This document shows positions 61,228 to 64,000 of a stretch of 64,000 bases of DNA, one piece after another (within the stretch, counting starts at the first letter, position 1; every line of letters starts with the position of its first letter). The DNA is taken from contig NC_059417.1 of assembly GCF_905220565.1 (NCBI RefSeq), forward strand, positions 4,162,369 through 4,226,368, in the 5' to 3' direction. The notes under the pieces are model-generated. The model saw nothing but the letters and a program-made list of their open reading frames with translations. It was not told where the DNA came from and did no database searches. Position numbers and translations under genes: made by a program. The DNA is from Melitaea cinxia. Lineage: Eukaryota > Arthropoda > Insecta > Lepidoptera > Nymphalidae.

Positions 61228-61505
61228 CATCATCATCATCATCACAGCAGCCTTTCGCAGTCCACTACTGGACATAGGCCTCCATAAGTTCATGCCAAAA
61301 ATAGCGTAAACTCATGTGTTTTGCCCATAGTCTTCGGCCTGTGTATTTCAAAGCCAGCAGTTGGATGGTTATCCCGCCATCGGTCGGCTTTATAAGTTCC
61401 AAGGTGGTAGTGAAACTGTATTATTCCTTAGTCGCCTCTTACGACACCCATGGGTAGAGAGGGGGTGGCTATATTCTTGGATGCCGTAGTCACAGAGCAT
61501 ATAAA
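61228..61505 (+). repeat. Repeat family A copy with internal deletion
   Basis: An (ATC)n lead, CAGTCCACTACTGGACATAG, then GTTTTGCCCATAGTCTTCGG joining two parts that are separate in the 46625 copy: the CACCACGCTGGGCAGGCGGG section is missing. Ends with GATGCCGTAGTCACAGAGCA. Confidence 0.8.
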
Positions 61506-61559
61506 ATAGAAATATAGTACCTATTTTAAAATATTATGTCAGATTTACGGAAACTGATA

Positions 61560-61680
61560 CAAATATTTGCTACGAACGGTGATCGAAACCTCGAGTGTTA
61601 ACGTAACAGTCAGTTGCAGTAACCACCGCACCAGAGTCCTACTACTGCGCCAGACTTTCGTCCAATATAAATAGATATAG
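61560..61680 (-). repeat. tRNA-derived SINE fragment
   Basis: On the + strand GGTGATCGAAACCTCGAG (box B reversed) and CCTACTACTGCGCCAG (box A reversed) lie about 50 bases apart. Confidence 0.55.
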
Positions 61681-61917
61681 GTACTTTGTCACTCAAAGCA
61701 CAAGCTATACATAATATATTTTTAATGATGTCAAGGTACGCATATTTCATCTGTGTGCATCTCAAGGGTGTAAACGGTAATTAACTCATACATATGTACA
61801 TATATACTGTTTCAACGGTCAATGTGCCTCATGTTGTATATCTCATCAATTACTGTTATATTGATGTAGTATCTTATATCAACATGAACAAATATTTTAT
61901 GTAAATCTCTTGATCGG

Positions 61918-62010
61918 GACTGCACCGTTGGCGCAGTTGGCAGTGTTTTTTTTTTTCGTTGCAGGGTTATGGGTTCGATTCGCACCCCGAGTCTCGATGT
62001 ATTACTTATA
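61918..62010 (+). repeat. SINE family H head
   Basis: TGCACCGTTGGCGCAGTTGG (box A), an inserted T run, and GGGTTATGGGTTCGATTCGC (box B). Confidence 0.7.
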
Positions 62011-62470
62011 CGATAGGTATGTATATACTTACATTTATTAAAAGTATACCCGTACTATAGATATGTATATCACTCAACTGTTATATATATATCGATATGA
62101 CTTGACTTGTACTCAGGGCGGAAATCTAACCTACAGACTGGAGCAGAAGTCGGGGTGACTTTTAGCTTCCTAAATGGGCTTGTCAAATGCCATATAATAA
62201 ACTCATATCCTCAAAATAATCAAACACGAAAAACGATATCATCTTCATAACATCAGTTTTAATATAAAATTACAATCTCCGAAAAATCTCAATCAAACAT
62301 AAATTTTCATATGATCAATCAAAGACACGTCTCTCGAGATTGAACATATTAGCAAATGATAAATAAATATGTTTCACACAGATTCATCTGTTACATAATT
62401 TAATTCATTTTAGGTGTCAATCATAGACACTTTCGTACTTTATTTAAATAAATGAATTATACACCCAGAT

Positions 62471-62740
62471 TCAGGACGGGAATCGCTCCCACAATCGTGG
62501 AGCAGTTGGAAGAGTCTCTACCAACTGCAGCAACAGGTCAGATGGGATAATCGTCCGTATGTCGGCTTCAGCACTTGGGGCTGCAATACCGACAAAAACC
62601 TCTGCGGGAGCCTTCAGCCGCATTAATTGGAGGGTCCCGGATCTGCAGACAACAGGATCCCTCCAACGACCTCCTCCTCCGATGTATGAGTAGGTCTCGG
62701 CAAGGACCTCCGCCAAGGTATTGTGATGTATTTGAACCAT
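62471..62740 (-). other. GC-richer open frame, probable transposon coding remnant
   Basis: An 89-codon frame, rich in Ala/Pro/Arg (GGGGRWRDPVVCRSG, MRLKAPAEVFVGIAAPSAEA), with base composition far from its surroundings. It follows CACCCAGATTCAGGACGGGA, which resembles the SINE box B region. I do not recognise a domain; a fragment of a retroelement gene is the likeliest reading. Confidence 0.3.
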
Positions 62741-62859
62741 TTGAATAAACGTGTATAATAATTGTGGTTACTCTCAAACAAAATAATAACTGACTACAAT
62801 TTACTACCACAGGTATAGTATTATATAATACTTATTACTAGGGATAGCCTAAAAACTGC

Positions 62860-63080
62860 TTGTCAGATCTCGCTTGACAAAAAACTTAAACATACTTAAA
62901 TGCAATAATACTTAATAGGTTAATTAAAATAAACTAAAATGTGACCAAACGTCAAGCACTAGCTTCCGATAAAAAATAATTATCAAAAGTACCTACAGCT
63001 AGTAAAAATTTATGAGGCAACTGACATTTGAAAAATACATTCGAATTAAGAACCTCCTTTTTGAAGTCGATTAAAAACGA
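62860..63080. repeat. TIR element family F, decayed copy
   Basis: TGCTTGTCAGATCTCGCTTG, a TTATCAAAAGTACCTACAGC segment, GAATTAAGAACCTCC and TTTTTGAAGTCGATTAAAAA follow the order of 35458-36040. Confidence 0.6.
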
Positions 63081-63837
63081 ACGGTATTGCTATATATAAA
63101 ATTATTAATAATTATTTTGATTGTTCGCTATGTACGTTTACTAAGATATGGTGCAGTCACGTTGTCGTGTTAATCCCTTAGGGGGAAACAGTAATTACCA
63201 TTGAGAAAACAGTCTCTGATGGTTACGAACTATGTACTTATGTACCTACTGCACATTGGGTGAGGATTAGGCTCATCAGTATTTCATCACCGTATCAATA
63301 TTTCTTTTTTACTACTATAGATATAAAGGAATAGTAAACTACCTTCAATATATTTGAAATTATTATATCTATATTCATTCAACATTGTAAAAGTTGTTTA
63401 AACCTGAATAAATATACACGTCTCTATGACTATTATTAGTATACAAAGCTTTTGTTTTATTTTTCAACTACCTTCACTATAAGATGAATGTTTGCATATT
63501 CACAGATATCTTCGTCAATGATGAACGCATTTAGATAAAACTACAGCTATTAAAAATACTTGAACTATTTTAAACATAAATTTACACAAAATCTTTAACA
63601 TTAGATAGAGTTAATAGTGAAATACGCGATGAAGTTTCTTTAGGATATCTCTCGCTCTCTTGCTTTGGATTAATAATAAAAATTTAGGTTGACAAAATCG
63701 TAGAAAGTAGTCTGTAAATAATGCTTCTTACTTTTACTAGTTCAAGTACGAAATATATAAGTTTTTGTGAAGTACTTAATAAACGACTTTAAGAATTTTA
63801 AAGAGTAAAATATCGATATTTATAACAATTATTATAA

Positions 63838-64000
63838 ATGCCTCTCAAAGCCACATTAGATGTGAGTCGAGAACACGTGAAACTACGCAATGTACAAGTA
63901 CACGTCATATGTGAACTATATACGGAGTATAAATGTATCGACCGTGTCAGAGGTATGCTGGAGATTACGTTGTTAGTTGAAGTAACTGGTTCACACTTAA
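63838..64000 (+). CDS. Unassigned open frame running off the right edge
   Basis: An ATG at 63838 opens a frame that stays free of stops for 54 codons to the window edge (starts MPLKATLDVSREHVKLRNVQ). A donor-like GAT|GTGAGT sits after eight codons, so a short first exon is another reading. No family is recognised. Confidence 0.2.
   Translation, partial: MPLKATLDVSREHVKLRNVQVHVICELYTEYKCIDRVRGMLEITLLVEVTGSHL

Overview
The window is AT-rich animal nuclear DNA: short-exon genes with canonical GT-AG introns, long introns, and many dispersed retroelements. The gene set and the repeats point to an insect, most probably a moth or butterfly (Lepidoptera). The repeats are tRNA-derived SINEs, RTE-type LINE tails ending in TGA/TGATT runs, Helitron-like ends in CTAG, and short elements with AACCGACTTC-type inverted ends. 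The species cannot be named from the sequence alone.

Three host genes can be reconstructed exon by exon. (1) IFT52, a ciliary intraflagellar-transport subunit, lies on the + strand at 1083-6678: 9 exons, 442 aa, with an RFX X-box about 95 bases before its ATG. (2) A secreted, catalytically dead trypsin-fold protein (serine protease homologue) lies on the + strand at 11096-16360: 7 exons, 499 aa. It carries a very basic N-terminal extension of about 210 residues, joined to the protease fold by one phase-compatible 222-base intron. (3) A NOL4/NOL4L (nucleolar protein 4) orthologue lies on the - strand. Eleven coding exons run from 26776 down to 19300, and a small candidate first coding exon sits at 52768-52818. 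With that exon the model closes exactly at 517 codons (516 aa), with one intron of about 26 kb. Genes 2 and 3 converge; their 3' ends face each other across 16361-19299.

Between IFT52 and the protease homologue lies a broken non-LTR retrotransposon (about 7085-10385, - strand). Its endonuclease and reverse transcriptase frames are separated by a small deletion/frameshift.

The stretch 26777-52767 is read as NOL4 intron 1, and 52819-64000 as upstream DNA. Both hold mainly repeats (SINEs, Helitron-like ends, an RTE 3' end, degenerate TIR elements) plus a few GC-rich islands in otherwise AT-rich DNA. The islands are the best candidates for regulatory elements or alternative promoters: 25320-25500, 32700-33380 (includes a CTCF-like motif), 36960-37060 (second CTCF-like motif), 39070-39260, 41606-41715 and 52380-52520 (two E2F-type motifs near the NOL4 first exon).

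The main leads are the basic-extension pseudoprotease, the X-box of IFT52, and the short NOL4 isoform with its own promoter. I saw no tRNA or rRNA gene that is not better explained as a SINE, and no CRISPR array or bacterial operon.
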